Origin: Gyromitra esculenta
Taxonomy: Eukaryota; Ascomycota; Pezizomycetes; Pezizales; Discinaceae
DNA length: 64,000 nt
Direction of reading: 5' to 3'
Assembly: GCA_038503075.1 (NCBI GenBank)
Contig: JBCAML010000019.1
Location: 434,001-498,000, forward strand
The position numbers were made by a program, and so were the translations under genes. Positions 51,119 to 61,915 of this stretch are shown piece by piece; positions within the stretch are counted from its first letter, which is position 1; each line of letters begins with the position of its first letter. The notes beneath the pieces are model-generated. The model was not told the DNA's origin. It worked only from the letters and a program-made list of their open reading frames with translations, and ran no database searches.

Positions 51119-52114
51119 TTTGAGTAAGGTAATAGAAAAAGAAGATACTCAGGAGGATCCTGAAGCGATGTAAAGTCAAGAATTGGGAAGTGTATTCTGT
51201 ATATATACAAAGGACACTATTTTCTTCCCAGTTATCGAAAAGAAAGAAAAAACAAATAAACCAAGTGCTTGGAGGATAAAGATCAAGTTATGAAGGGAGT
51301 GACAAACAGCTCAAGAGCATGGGAAGCCTGGTGGGCTGAGAAAATGAAGCTGGGAAGGAGGAGGGGGAAGACCCTGGTAATAGAAAAGAGAGATAGAGAA
51401 TGGACGGAGAGATAGGTAAAAAAATAGATAACGCTTAATAGGGTTTCCATACATCTAACCAGCAAGTGTTCTGACTGAAAGTAGTTCGTCATAACATCCG
51501 TCATAACGTCAACTATATTTGTATGCTTGACCCATCCGAGATGTAGATCGGGATTTCTGTGGGTTTTTTTGGCATGACGCTATCTTCGGATTTGCCAAGT
51601 TGACGCGAGCATGTACGCACGCTGCCGGATTCGTTGTTAGGGAAACCTCAGCAATTCACCATTCATCATCCACCCCGTGGCTTCCTCGTTACCATGATAA
51701 CAATGCAGGATCGTGCATGCAACGACGTGAGCTGATGGCAACCATTGCCAACACTGACGCCTAGTTTTGAGATAAGTCTGGAATATGATGGCCCATTAAA
51801 TCCTGGGCTGAAAACTGGGTTGTTGTTACTCTTCTGCAAGACGCGCGCAATAGACGACCGATCACGCCCACAGGAGCGGGAAGGTCAGTACTAAATTATG
51901 CGACAATCTGCATCTCCTTGTTCACCCTTGCGATGATGCAAGATCGTCGATCTCCCGACATAACCTGGTTCTTGGTGACGCAACCAAGACGGAGGGTTTC
52001 AGTATTATTCGCAGCAGAAGCGTACTCGCCAGCACGAAAGATCCCCGCTTCCTCTAATGTATGTTTAAATACTCATCTTCCTTCTCACCTTGGTCACCCA
52101 ATCTGCAAGCGCAA
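51119..52114. other. Divergent promoter region of the RhoGEF and Nas2 genes
   Basis: About 1 kb separates the two starts. It includes a purine-rich segment near 51340-51420 (C/T-rich on the RhoGEF strand) and no repeat or gene that I can support. Confidence 0.55.
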
Positions 52115-53064
52115 ATGGATATTCACATGCCCTCGGTTGTATCCTCATCCTCAAATCCCTACAATAACGAGTCGCAGAGCAATGGCAGAGATGCGAAAGA
52201 AGACCTTTTGGCTCTGATAAAAGAGAAGGACAGCGTGGAGGCCGAGCTCAAAGCCCTAGGGAGTGTTTTAGATTCTGTACGTTCATTAATATCAGAAAAG
52301 TGACACGGAATTTTTTTTACATACGTATTTTATGCTCCACGTCAGATAACTGAGTTTGACGCTCGAAATATTTGCCTTTGATGGAAAACTGCGAAGCTTA
52401 ACCTTGGCTCCTGAGTATGAACCACAAACTAATAGATTTTGACCTTTACTAGCACAAAGTGACTATGCAAACGCCACTCTGTACCTTCGATGGTTATCCC
52501 CGTGACGACATCGACGTTGCTCAGATTCGCATCACTCGCTCACGTATAATTCACCTCCGCAATGACTACAAAGGCTTAATGAATAAGATCGAAAAGGGCT
52601 TGCATGCCTACCACGCAACAATTGCGGCCTCACTTGCAGCTACTCCGTTTTCTTCCTCTGTATCAACCTCTTCATCGGCTACGGCACAACTGATAGAGGC
52701 TCCTTTTGCAAAGGTAAACACCGTTGCGCCGGGAAGCCCTGCCGCTGAAGCCGGATTGCAGCCTGGTGACTATATCAAACGTTTCGGATCCGTGAACGCT
52801 CTAAATCATGCTAGACTTGCGAAGGTAGCTGAAGTGGTCGGGCAAAGTGAAGGTGTAAGTGCAATGGAAATACCTTCTTCGCATGTGAATAATGTGTGCA
52901 TTATTACGTGTAACTAATTCAGATGACAAATCTAGAGACCACTAAGTGTAACTTTGTCAAGGAAGGACAATTCTGGCATCGATGCTAGCCTAGTTGTTAG
53001 TCTGACTCCAAGAAGAGATTGGGGGGGTAGGGGTTTGTTGGGCTGTCATCTATTACCTCTGTAG
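52115..53064 (+). CDS. nas2: 26S proteasome assembly chaperone Nas2 (PSMD9, p27)
   Basis: Three exons fit in phase: 52115-52276, 52453-52854 and 52936-53064, giving 230 aa. The N-terminal helical part includes LLALIKEKDSVEAELKALGS and, after intron 1, HKVTMQTPLCTFDGYPRDDI and DVAQIRITRSRIIHLRNDYK. The PDZ domain is at about aa 130-210 (FAKVNTVAPGSPAAEAGLQP, GDYIKRFGSVNALNHARL, then GRPLSVTLSRKDN and SLVVSLTPRRDW). The ending GGRGLLGCHLLPL is the family signature. Nas2 binds Rpt5 during base assembly of the 19S particle. The last exon uses the acceptor TCTAG at 52935; the nearer AG at 52920-52921 gives no usable frame. Confidence 0.95.
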
Positions 53065-53740
53065 AAGTCTGCTAGATTTTGAGTCAGAAATTAATCTTCA
53101 AATGGGCATTTCTACATCAGGCTAGTCTTAACAAGGTTTGAGCTGGTTGACCCTCTCGTAAATCTTGCAAGGAGCATTCCTAGAGCTCAAACCTACCTAT
53201 CAATATATCTATACGGACATACAGCTAGTTTGATCAATTCAGTCATTTGAAAATAAACTTAAAAATGTCTGCGTGATCGCTGACCCAGTACTTCTAACCA
53301 CATGGTCCATATGTACTCCTCATGCAGCCTTGGCTAACGGTATAAATTTATTTACAATTAGGGATTGAAGTTTGCACAAAGTAGCCCACCAAAATTACCA
53401 AAAAAAGAAACATCTTTGGCTATCAAAACACAAACTCCAAGTCTCGAATTTTCAACCTCGCTGCAGAGCGGCCGACAGGTAATGTGGGTTGTAGCCACTG
53501 TCACTACCATCGCGGACGCGCAAAAAAAAAAAAAGCAAAAAACCACTGGTGACTCCGAGAAAAATGCTAGAAAGGAATGAGAGAAGACCAAAGAAGAAAG
53601 ACCTCGGACCGAACAAGTGCCTAGGACTCCTGGCCACAATCAAACTTCAACCTCGAAACTTGAGCTCTTGGCTTGATATTACTAAGAGTTCAAGTTTCGA
53701 GCTCGAAAATGCAGTTACGTCTGGGTGGCCTAAACCTTGT
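53065..53740. other. Intergenic region between convergent Nas2 and dsRBD genes
   Basis: Both genes terminate toward this stretch. It carries a 13-base A run near 53522-53534 and a stable inverted repeat at 53652-53701, just beyond the stop of the dsRBD gene. No further gene is supported. Confidence 0.55.
53652..53701 (-). repeat. 18 bp inverted repeat (hairpin) in the presumed 3' UTR of the dsRBD gene
   Basis: CTCGAAACTTGAGCTCTT (53652-53669) and its inverted copy (53684-53701) differ at one base and are separated by 14 nt. It starts 40 nt past the stop codon of the leftward dsRBD gene, so it would form a hairpin in that mRNA if transcribed. Confidence 0.6.
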
Positions 53741-55330
53741 TCAAGTTTCAGCCCCAGCCTCAATGATACCGAGCCCTTGTCTTTCTGCCTCCCTTTTCAC
53801 CCAGTTGTAGACTCCCCGAGCCATCTCCTCTCTAGCCTTCTTTTTGCCGAAAACGCTTTTTAGGGGGCCAATCATAATATCCTTGGGCTCCTTAGGTCGC
53901 CTAATAATAGCCTTAATATCGTACATCCCTGGTGTACGTCCATCCGCAGTCAGGTGGTATTCTGGTGTCATAATGCCAAGATGTGGACAGGCAACTTCAT
54001 ATGTAAAATTAATTATTAGCGAACATATTCTTCAAGTGATAGATAGAAAAAAGAAATTGGATTGCGAGATAGTTTGAGGATGGGATGCTTAAACTACTCG
54101 AGGAAAGTGATACTTACGATTGACAATCTGCGCCGGCGTCGCACCAATGGGGAATATCAGATTTCCTCCACTCACGCTACCCATTGACCTGCCAGACTTC
54201 TTGGAGCCGCCAACGCTGGAACCAACAGAAGGTGGCTGTGATTGCTCACGAGTCCAAAGTATGGCTTCTTTGGCTGCCGCAATCTTTGCGGAACGCTTAT
54301 TCTTAAAAGGTTTGTGTTTGTCACCAAATACCTTATCCTCAACACCGGGATAACCGAGTTCCGCCCCAAGCCGGACTTCACAAGAGAAACCTGTGCCAGC
54401 CACTGCGTAATCGATGTACTGAGGTCTTATTTTCCTGGAATTGCAGAGATCTAGAGAGACAGGTAAGCCTTTTATTGTTTCCAGCGAAGATGAGATAAAT
54501 CTCGCAATATCCTAAATGGCAAAGATACCGGAGAAGGTAAAGTACTAATACTAGCGAAAAATAAAATATGGCTTAGGAGTGGAGCTTGTTGAAACCAAAA
54601 ACCAGGCCATATTTTATTTTTCAGCAAGTATATAATATATGCACAAGGTACTAAAGGAGAGAGGTTCCTTACCACTCAACAACGCAACCCAGTTCTCCTG
54701 ATCTTTTTCTGGGGTCTCTAGCGTTATAGATTTCAAACTATCATTCTTAGGCAGGTCCCTCACGTACTTGATACCCAAACCCGATGCCACCTCTTTTGCA
54801 TGCCGTTTGCTGGGGTATGTTCCGTCGGCTATAATCTCCTTTATTCCTTCCGGCCCTACCAACTTTAGAACGACGCTGAATTCCTGTGGTTTTCGCTGCT
54901 GAAACTCGAAAAGGGGTGTCAGTCGTACATGTGACTGGCAAAGCTCGTGGAGGTCTTTAACATAGGTTGTGGTAATTGAAGTGGATAGGATGACAGGTTC
55001 TGCGAAGGTGGATTGTTCATCTCTGGATTTTGGGGTGCTGGATTCTTCTTTTACGGGGACATCAGTTTCGCCAGAATTTTCAGCGATGTATTTATCGACC
55101 GATGGCAAATTTATATCAGAGAATTTTTCTGGTGGGTGTTTTTCCTTCTTAAGGAATGTAGAAGGACTTGGTGGTGCTGCTGGCGAAGACGAAGACGTAA
55201 ACTGGGACGGCGTATTATCTTCCTTATTCCCTTGCAAATCATATTTTTCTACAGCGTCAGAGTGTGGAGAGTCGGATAGTTGAATTAAGCCTCGCGGGGG
55301 AGAGGGGCTATTGCTACGGGTAGAAGGCAT
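53741..55330 (-). CDS. Protein with three double-stranded-RNA-binding-like domains
   Basis: Three exons fit in phase: 54673-55330, 54118-54450 and 53741-53994, giving 414 aa. After a disordered Ser/Pro/Glu-rich N-terminus, domain 1 is at about aa 123-195 (VKDLHELCQSHVRLTPLFEF, TYPSKRHAKEVASGLGI). Domain 2 is at about aa 219-285, one region per exon boundary (DLCNSRKIRPQYIDYAV, KPFKNKRSAKIAAAKEAILW). Domain 3 is at about aa 330-405 (LACPHLGIMTPEYHL, FGKKKAREEMARGVYNWVKR). Each shows the helix-beta3-Lys/Ala-rich C-helix pattern of the dsRBD fold. No RNase III, helicase or deaminase domain is attached. It could be a Dicer partner, a translation or RNA-storage factor, or an uncharacterised fungal family; I do not recognise a named homologue. 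Intron 1 (54451-54672) contains a foldback element. Confidence 0.75.
54551..54628. repeat. 78 bp TA-flanked foldback element in intron 1 of the dsRBD gene
   Basis: The left arm CTAGCGAAAAATAAAATATG pairs with the right arm ending CATATTTTATTTTTCAGCAAG; about 24 bases pair. TA borders are at 54549-54550 and 54629-54630. Termini resemble those of the 14155-14396 element. It lies wholly inside the 222 nt intron and is the shortest foldback in the window. Confidence 0.75.
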
Positions 55331-56045
55331 AGCGACGATGGCTAGGTATGTGGTGTATGATATGCGACGTGCAGTGAATGGATGGATGGGAAACTGTAAG
55401 TTGATGAACTGCTGCTGTTTTAGTAGTGGTGGTGGAAGTTGAGCGATGGCTGATGTTGAGGTTCAGATATATATTCAGGCCCTCCTTCTTTAGCTGGTAT
55501 TTTAGGCTTACGGATGTTATAAAGGACTCGTGGTGGGGGAAAAGAGGAGGCCTGAAAACTTGCAGGGTTTCCGGTTGCAGATGACCGTCCATAATGGTAG
55601 GTGGAAGCTGTGGCAACACAGCCGCACATGTGGCCTGCCCGAGGCTGCCAGCCGTGTGGACTTGGCAACACTTCCATAAAGTTATAGTGTTGGATACGTT
55701 CTTTCTGTTCCAGAAGCAAAGGCCTTGAGTCATCCAAAGGATGTATACTTGTATGTATGTGGCTGTTGCTTGCCACTCGAAACCCCAACCTCTCTACCAT
55801 TGAATTATTATCTACAAGCCACCTAATTTTGATAGGGCCTTTTATTTGGTTAAGAACTCTCTTCGCCAAGTATCACGAGTATTGCTGCAATGCCAAAATA
55901 GTCTACAACCCACTTCGACCACCTTATTCCCTCCATCAGGACGCCCCGGTTCAATTTTCTGAACTTTTACTTTCAGACCAGCCCCTAACCTCACCACACA
56001 CGGCTCATCACTCACAGTTTTTGATTGTAATATGTCTGTGGACTA

Positions 56046-56269
56046 CGGGTCTAGGGTAAGTCTGATGGCAGGTGGCGGTGCAGCCATTTCCTCGGGTGAC
56101 TCAAACTCATTCGAATTTCATAATCTTACAAACAAACTTGCTCCATGATTCAATGTGTGGTTTCTTGATTCATTAGGTTCATCAGGCCTCTTGAGGAGTT
56201 GTGAAGGAGCGGGAGGGACTGACATATTACTCGCATCGCCATCTGTCGTTAGATTTGCCCCTACATTCG
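56046..56269. repeat. TA-flanked MITE, copy 2 of the GGGTAAGTCTGG family
   Basis: The left arm CGGGTCTAGGGTAAGTCTGA onward pairs with the right arm read inward (CGAATGTAGGGGCAAATC). About 38 bases pair at roughly 70 percent. TA borders are at 56044-56045 and 56270-56271. The left arm shares GGGTAAGTCTG and AGGTGGCGGTGCAG with the 30997-31225 element. Confidence 0.7.
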
Positions 56270-57183
56270 TAGAACATGATTTTATTCAGTTGCCCAGGGT
56301 AGGGTCGCGAAAATACGGAAAATTGTGTCAGTTTACCGCATGGGACCGTGCTAACATTAAAACGGTAAATTACAATATGTAAGATACAGCTTCCATCATT
56401 TTCAATAAGATCTAGCAGACACCCTATACGGAGGGTGCAGTGACACTCAGTGGAAATCATGATAAACTTCAGTCTCTAATCATGCAAAGAGGATGCACTC
56501 ACTTTTAGCTCCATAGCATACATGTATTATTGTATTTTACCGTTTCGTTACGGGTAGGTACAGTATGGCAAAGTACATGTATGTAATCTTACCGATCGCA
56601 TCCCTGGTCCAGGATGTCGTTGACATTTCGGCTGATATCCCTAAGTATGTATGTCCCTAACCCATCGTTGTCATCGTCACTGAGTGTAATTTTATCACCC
56701 TGTGGTTTCGTATATTTCCTGAAGATCTAGAGTATCTTTAGTTGAAGATGGAGATCTTCGTCGTTAGGGGAAATTATAATCACATCTCCTCCGACCAATC
56801 CAACCACAGCTTCCATACCTGACAGGGGGGTTTGTAGAAGGGTCGATATCTGCTTAAGTTAAAAAGTACAGCGTACGGCGAAAAGGATCGAGAAACCGGA
56901 GTCTACTGACAGGGCTCTGGGGCCAATCCAACTGCTAGAATCCTCCTCGAAAACTCTAGGGAGCCAGTAGCAGCTCCGATCACCAACCCTCACGTTTCTC
57001 GGTCTCTTTTTGCTGCACACTGTACACTATTTCCCGATTGAAGTGATTACAGGCATGTTGCGGACGCGTAGCACACACCCGATGGCTCTACTAGCCTCGA
57101 ATGAGGGAGAAATTGGCAAATCTACAACTAATCCGACCCTTCCCGTATAAATCACCTTTAAGGCCACAAAATACCAGCAAAAC

Positions 57184-57399
57184 TTATTTTCCTTGGATCA
57201 CTATCATGGCGAAATAAGCTGAGCAAAGTTGTATATGTGCATTCTGGAAATTTTCTTTCACTACCGATGTAAGGAGCGTGTCAAGTGAGCTGTTCATAAT
57301 TTCTTGCAGCAGAGTAATTTTTGGCTCCAGTTTGTTGCTAAGAGACTCCTCTAAATACTCCAAGACTGCTGTAGCCTGTTCGGGCTGGGACGATTCCAT
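57184..57399 (-). pseudogene. Possible C1D/Rrp47-like fragment
   Basis: A 71-codon frame reads MESSQPEQATAVLEYLEESL, then a helical stretch ending SAYFAMIVIQGK and stop. Spacing of EYL, LL, SAY and QG resembles the start of C1D/Rrp47 nuclear-exosome cofactors, which continue well beyond QG. No good splice donor lies between QG and the stop, and no later exon with the expected basic tail is visible. It may be a fragment, a short unrelated protein or chance. An AAACCCTAG motif lies about 35 bp upstream (near 57425). Confidence 0.25.
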
Positions 57400-57733
57400 G
57401 GTATCGATGTTCCACGGGGATGCGAAACCCTAGCCGAAAACTAGGGGTGGTAACAATAGAACCGCCGTCGAGGATTTCCATGTCTTAGGCGCAACATCAT
57501 AGGCAGAGGGAAATTTCTATCTGCAGAAGCCATGGTTTGGAAGTGTGGTATGGAAACTGGAGGGTGGATATGGAGCTGATGTATTTATCCTGCGACCTAA
57601 GCCACCCGGGTTAGCACGTGATCAGGCTGTCGCTTATTAGATGAAACAAGTACCGCGCGAATGAGTCCTAATAGTCGTCACACATAGATACGTGAAATTT
57701 GAAACCTGAACCACCACTATTTTGACTAAAGTA

Positions 57734-57937
57734 CCCATGTCACCGGATTGCTATTGCTTTCCCTATCCAGGAAATAGGTCTAGGCCTTTACGCAAATAGG
57801 AAACTTTCCAGCGTGGCAACCAGGTTCTTGGTCACTCCCTCCAAAAACAAATCTACCATAACTTGTCTTGCTGGGTGATTTTGGTGGGCAGATCTACTTT
57901 TATAAGAGGGAAAGCAATAGCAATCCGGTGACACGAG
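57734..57937. repeat. TA-flanked MITE with near-perfect 30 bp inverted repeats, 204 bp
   Basis: The arms 57734-57763 and 57908-57937 include 26 perfectly paired bases (GTCACCGGATTGCTATTGCT onward). The ends are CCCATGTCACC and, read inward, CTCGTGTCACC. TA borders are at 57732-57733 and 57938-57939. The CTCGTG terminus is shared with other foldbacks in the window. Confidence 0.85.
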
Positions 57938-58459
57938 TATATACGCATGGAAATTCGCACCGGGTTGGCACCTCCCTAAGCTACTAGGTTGGAATACATT
58001 ATCATAAGCTGATTTAAATCGTTGTTTAACACGATAAGGAAGAACTATATTTAAAACAATTAACTTCTGTACGTTTTCTAAAACCGGCAAGTGTATATAA
58101 CTAGCAACGTCTAAGAGCGTATGTAATTTTATTACCTAGTTTATGGCAAACATAAGTCAAGTTCTAAATTCCTCTGACTATAACACTAGTCAAAAGGGGT
58201 TTATCGCGGCTTGGTATTATTTCCCTATAACAGAACCCCTTGGTACAACTCAGTGTGTTACTAAAATTCCATGTTTAATTCCTTGAGCTAGAATTACTCA
58301 TTTTTAGCAGAAAATATGTATTGTGGCTATGAGCGCATGCACACCAAGGACCGAAAAAGTCCTTCATGGCCTGTGAAATGCCTCCCACAGGACTCACTCG
58401 ATACTCTGCCAGCAGCCAATGCGGTAGGGTATGAGAAAAACCCTACATAGTAGAAGCTC

Positions 58460-58491
58460 ATTTCCCTAGAGAGCATTTCCCTAGAGAGCCA
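58460..58491. repeat. Two-copy direct repeat of CATTTCCCTAGAGAG
   Basis: A 16 bp unit is present twice in tandem without change except at its last base. It is small and its significance is unknown. Confidence 0.6.
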
Positions 58492-60066
58492 CTTATTCTT
58501 CAGCAAGATGAGAGATTGAATTCGAAGCTTATCGCGATATAGATTTAGGTCGTCACTGCACATACCCCGCCCCCAAGTAGTTCTCTGCTAGATCTTACCG
58601 AGAGTGGTGGAAACTAACATAGTTTACTGAATTTTTGTAACCTTACAGCAATACTCTACAAGGAACCTCTGGTACTTAACTAATTCGGAACATATCGACC
58701 CAATTGCTGCTTGTCATTCTTAAGCTATCCAACGACACATCCTCCTCGATACTTGGGGTGAGATTAAAAATACCTGAAATAGTAACTAACAACACAACGA
58801 GCATGATCAGCAACCAAAAAGCAATAATCCAACTAAAGAAACCGTGATCAGATATACAAAATTAGTAGTTTAAATCCATCTTTAAAACGAATTTCCTCAA
58901 TTTTAGGCTGTGGCTTCAGTTATAGCTGTGGCAGCATGCGGAAGGCGAGTTATGATGCAAAACTACATGGTTACTATGCGTTGAGTATTTAATCTCGCCC
59001 CCAGTATCTGTTTGTGCAAAAGAGCTGTGGCCCACGGGTCAAACCCGGTTTTCGAGAGATTAGCTTTCCGAAAATATATGCACCCAGTTCTGCGGACAAA
59101 AACTGGTATCGCAGCAAAAAAAACAAAACGTCAGGCAAAAACCAAGAACACCAGGTACACAGTATTTATGTACAATAATAGGCACTGCTCAAAAGGAAAT
59201 GATAAAAACATGCAGAACTCAAACCAAGGAAACTGAGTCGTCAAAAACATAGTTCCTCTTGAGTCGTTTACTTGTTAGACATTCGGTATTCATGGTTTTG
59301 ATCCCCTTAATGTAACGTTATGCAAAAGAAAAAGCCCCCCGAGAAAACACGATACCTCCTTCAATGATTGGAATTCCCCCAATATAAATAGGCGAAGCCA
59401 GTAACGAAATATTCACCAGAAATATCATGCAAGCAAGTCAAACGAGCGACATTTCAGGCGAACGCAAGGTCAACTTAAAAAAACACCAAATTTTCAAGAA
59501 ATGAAAAACAGGAAATCCGAGAATGAATAGATTGCTTTTCCGTGAAGCCACAAGTATAGGAAGAAAAAGCTGTGAAGAGGTTGAAAGATCGCTCGAGTAT
59601 AGAACGTGATCCGAATGGGGAGAGGAACTCGAGATCCGGGTTCAAAGCAGACAATAAAAATAAAAATAAAATAAGATCATAGACGACAAGTACCTAGACA
59701 GGGACGGATAGAGAGGTAAAACTGTACCCATACAACAAACACAACCAAAGAATTTTGAACACTAAACACATCAAAAGATAAACAGGGTTGACACCACCGA
59801 TCAGAGCGGAAAGTCCGAACGGATAAGAAAACAAGAAGTCCCGAAAAAGAGCTAAAACCCAACCTACAGAATGGAAAAGTCAAGCAAGCAAAACACGATA
59901 TAAGTAAGGACAAGTACAACACAACCCGACGATACTAAAAAAAAAAAGCCTAAACAAAGCAACAAGATTTTTTTCTGAACGCCGGTGAAGTATCAACACT
60001 CCCAACACCCCATCCTCCCATTTCTCCCTTGCTTCCATTTCCATTAAAACTTTTATTCGCGTTTTC

Positions 60067-61915
60067 TTAAGCGGCATAGACAGAGTGATATCCACGAGAG
60101 TCAGCTTCCAGGCGGTCCATCCTACCGTCTTTTGCTGCAAGGTACATCGAATTCATCCGCTGCATGTCGAGAGGTTCCGTAGGATCATTCTGACCAGGAA
60201 GAGCACCGGGTGGTCCAGGAGGTGGCATCTGGCCCGGCTGGGGAGGCGGGTGCATGTGAGCAGCATGAGGGCTACAGGAAAACACGAAGACGCAAGAAAT
60301 CAGCAAACAAACATTTCCCCACACAATCACAATTGGCCGTTTGACTGAAAAATAACACGAGAAAAGAAGGGGACATGGATATGGGACATGGATAGATGAA
60401 TGGGCAATATTTATACAGAGACGGAAAAGCGATAGAGTTTGTCGTAGAGACTCTAAAGGAGAGTAGGGATATAACAAGAAAGAAAAGGCAATGTGTGAAT
60501 AGATACATCGAACTACAAAACTTGAAAGAAACCGTGTAACTACTTTAGTGGCGCGAAATTCGCGTAATGGTGCTGGGGAGGAAGCCCCATGGATGGATAG
60601 ACCGGTGGTGGAGGAGCGGGCCTGTAGGGTGTCCCTGCAGGTCCGGAATTATTTTGGCTGCGGCCCCAACTCAATCTGACTCTTGAATTCCCGATAGGAT
60701 AGCCTTGCATCTGGTTGATTGCCATCTCCGCTGCGTGCCTTTGAACAAACTGCACAAATCCACACCCCTTTCCAGGCGGAATCTTAACATAGGTAATCTC
60801 CCCAAATCCCTGGAAGAACGAACGAAGTTCGTCTTCAGTTACATAACCCGAGAGCCCTCCAACGAAGACAGTGGTGTTGTTGGGATCAGTGAATTGGTTC
60901 ATTGGCTGAGGAGCACCATAATAGCCCATGGGAGGAGCACCCATAGAGTACATTCCAACGGGCGCGGCACCGCCGGGCATCGCTTGGCCCGCAGCAGCAC
61001 TCTTATTCTTTGGAGTGGCAGTCGAAATGCGCATCGGACGGTTTCCACAGTAGACACCTTGCATCTCGGACAAGGCGCGTTGTTGATCCAGTTCATCGGA
61101 GAAACGAACGAAACCATACCCACGTGACATTCCACTAACAGGATCGGTCATGATCTTGGCGGACTTGCAGGATGGAAACCTAGACTGGAAAAGGGAGACA
61201 AGTACGTATTCGTTCACTTCAGGACCAAGGTCACCAACAAAGATGGAAAACTCAGGGCCACGGTCATCACTATATGTCACATCCCGTTAATCTAATGTAT
61301 CTGGATAGTATTGAATGAGAGTAAAGCGCACCGTCTATCGGCTAGCCCCCCACCAGATGCCCAGTTCAATTTGAAAGGACGAACACTTCCCGGAATTGCA
61401 TTGCCATTAAGCGTCAAGGCTTTGGCCGCAGCAGCCGGACTATTGAAATCAACAAAGCAGTAACCGGCGTTGCTTAACCGCAGAGGATTGTCGTTAGTTT
61501 TGCATAAATACCACATCGATAATGAGCATACGCGTACCCAGAAAATTTGTCACGAATCATCTTGACATTGACCGGTTCTCCCATTTGAAACCAAATATTG
61601 CGCACAAATGCCTCATCGATCCAAGGCTCAAGTTCACCCATCCTATAAGACCAAAAACAATCAGCACTGTGCATGAGACATTGGCCACTTGAACAACGAT
61701 GGTGTACAAGGATGAGGGTGAACATACCACAGCGTGGTCTTGGCATCGGTGGAAGGTGCACCATTGGAAGAACCCGTTGCAGAATTGTTTGGATAAGGCG
61801 CCGGAGAAGCGCTAGGCTGCTGAGAGGTAGGCTGGCCGGTAGGAGGAACGCCAGCGGAGGCACCGGTCGTTGGAGAAGCGGAACCTTGCTGTTGATACTC
61901 GTATTGGAAAGACAT
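60067..61915 (-). CDS. Three-RRM RNA-binding protein (Nam8/TIA-1/Csx1 group)
   Basis: Five exons fit in phase: 61728-61915, 61538-61642, 61332-61472, 60544-61269 and 60067-60271, giving 454 aa. RRM1 (about aa 58-140) has TTLWMGELEPWIDEAFVRNI and NAGYCFVDFNSPAAAAKAL. RRM2 (about aa 148-225) has FSIFVGDLGPEVNEY and GMSRGYGFVRF. RRM3 (about aa 275-345) has TTVFVGGLSGYVTEDELRSF and GCGFVQFVQRHAAEMAI. The N-terminus is Gln/Ser/Pro-rich, and the C-terminus is Pro-rich then ends LEADSRGYHSVYAA. Relatives act in U1 snRNP splice-site selection (Nam8) or in stress-linked mRNA stability (Csx1). Which role applies here cannot be decided from sequence. The last intron has an atypical GTAGTT donor, and reading through it would end the protein at LK just after the junction. 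Confidence 0.92.

Larger units (their letters stand above)
55331..60066. other. Gene-poor region between the dsRBD and RRM genes
   Basis: This 4.7 kb holds two TA-bounded foldbacks (56046-56269, 57734-57937), two TACATGTA palindromes (56519, 56574), a possible C1D-like fragment (57184-57399), and A-rich sequence from about 59100 on that is probably the 3' flank of the RRM gene. No complete gene is supported. Confidence 0.55.

Noticed and set aside
55750..55815. tRNA-like pieces on the minus strand (TTCAATGGTAGAG and GGTTTCGAG)
   Set aside because: The A-box-like and B-box-like parts are too close for an anticodon arm, and no seven-base acceptor stem closes. At most it is a tRNA-derived relic.
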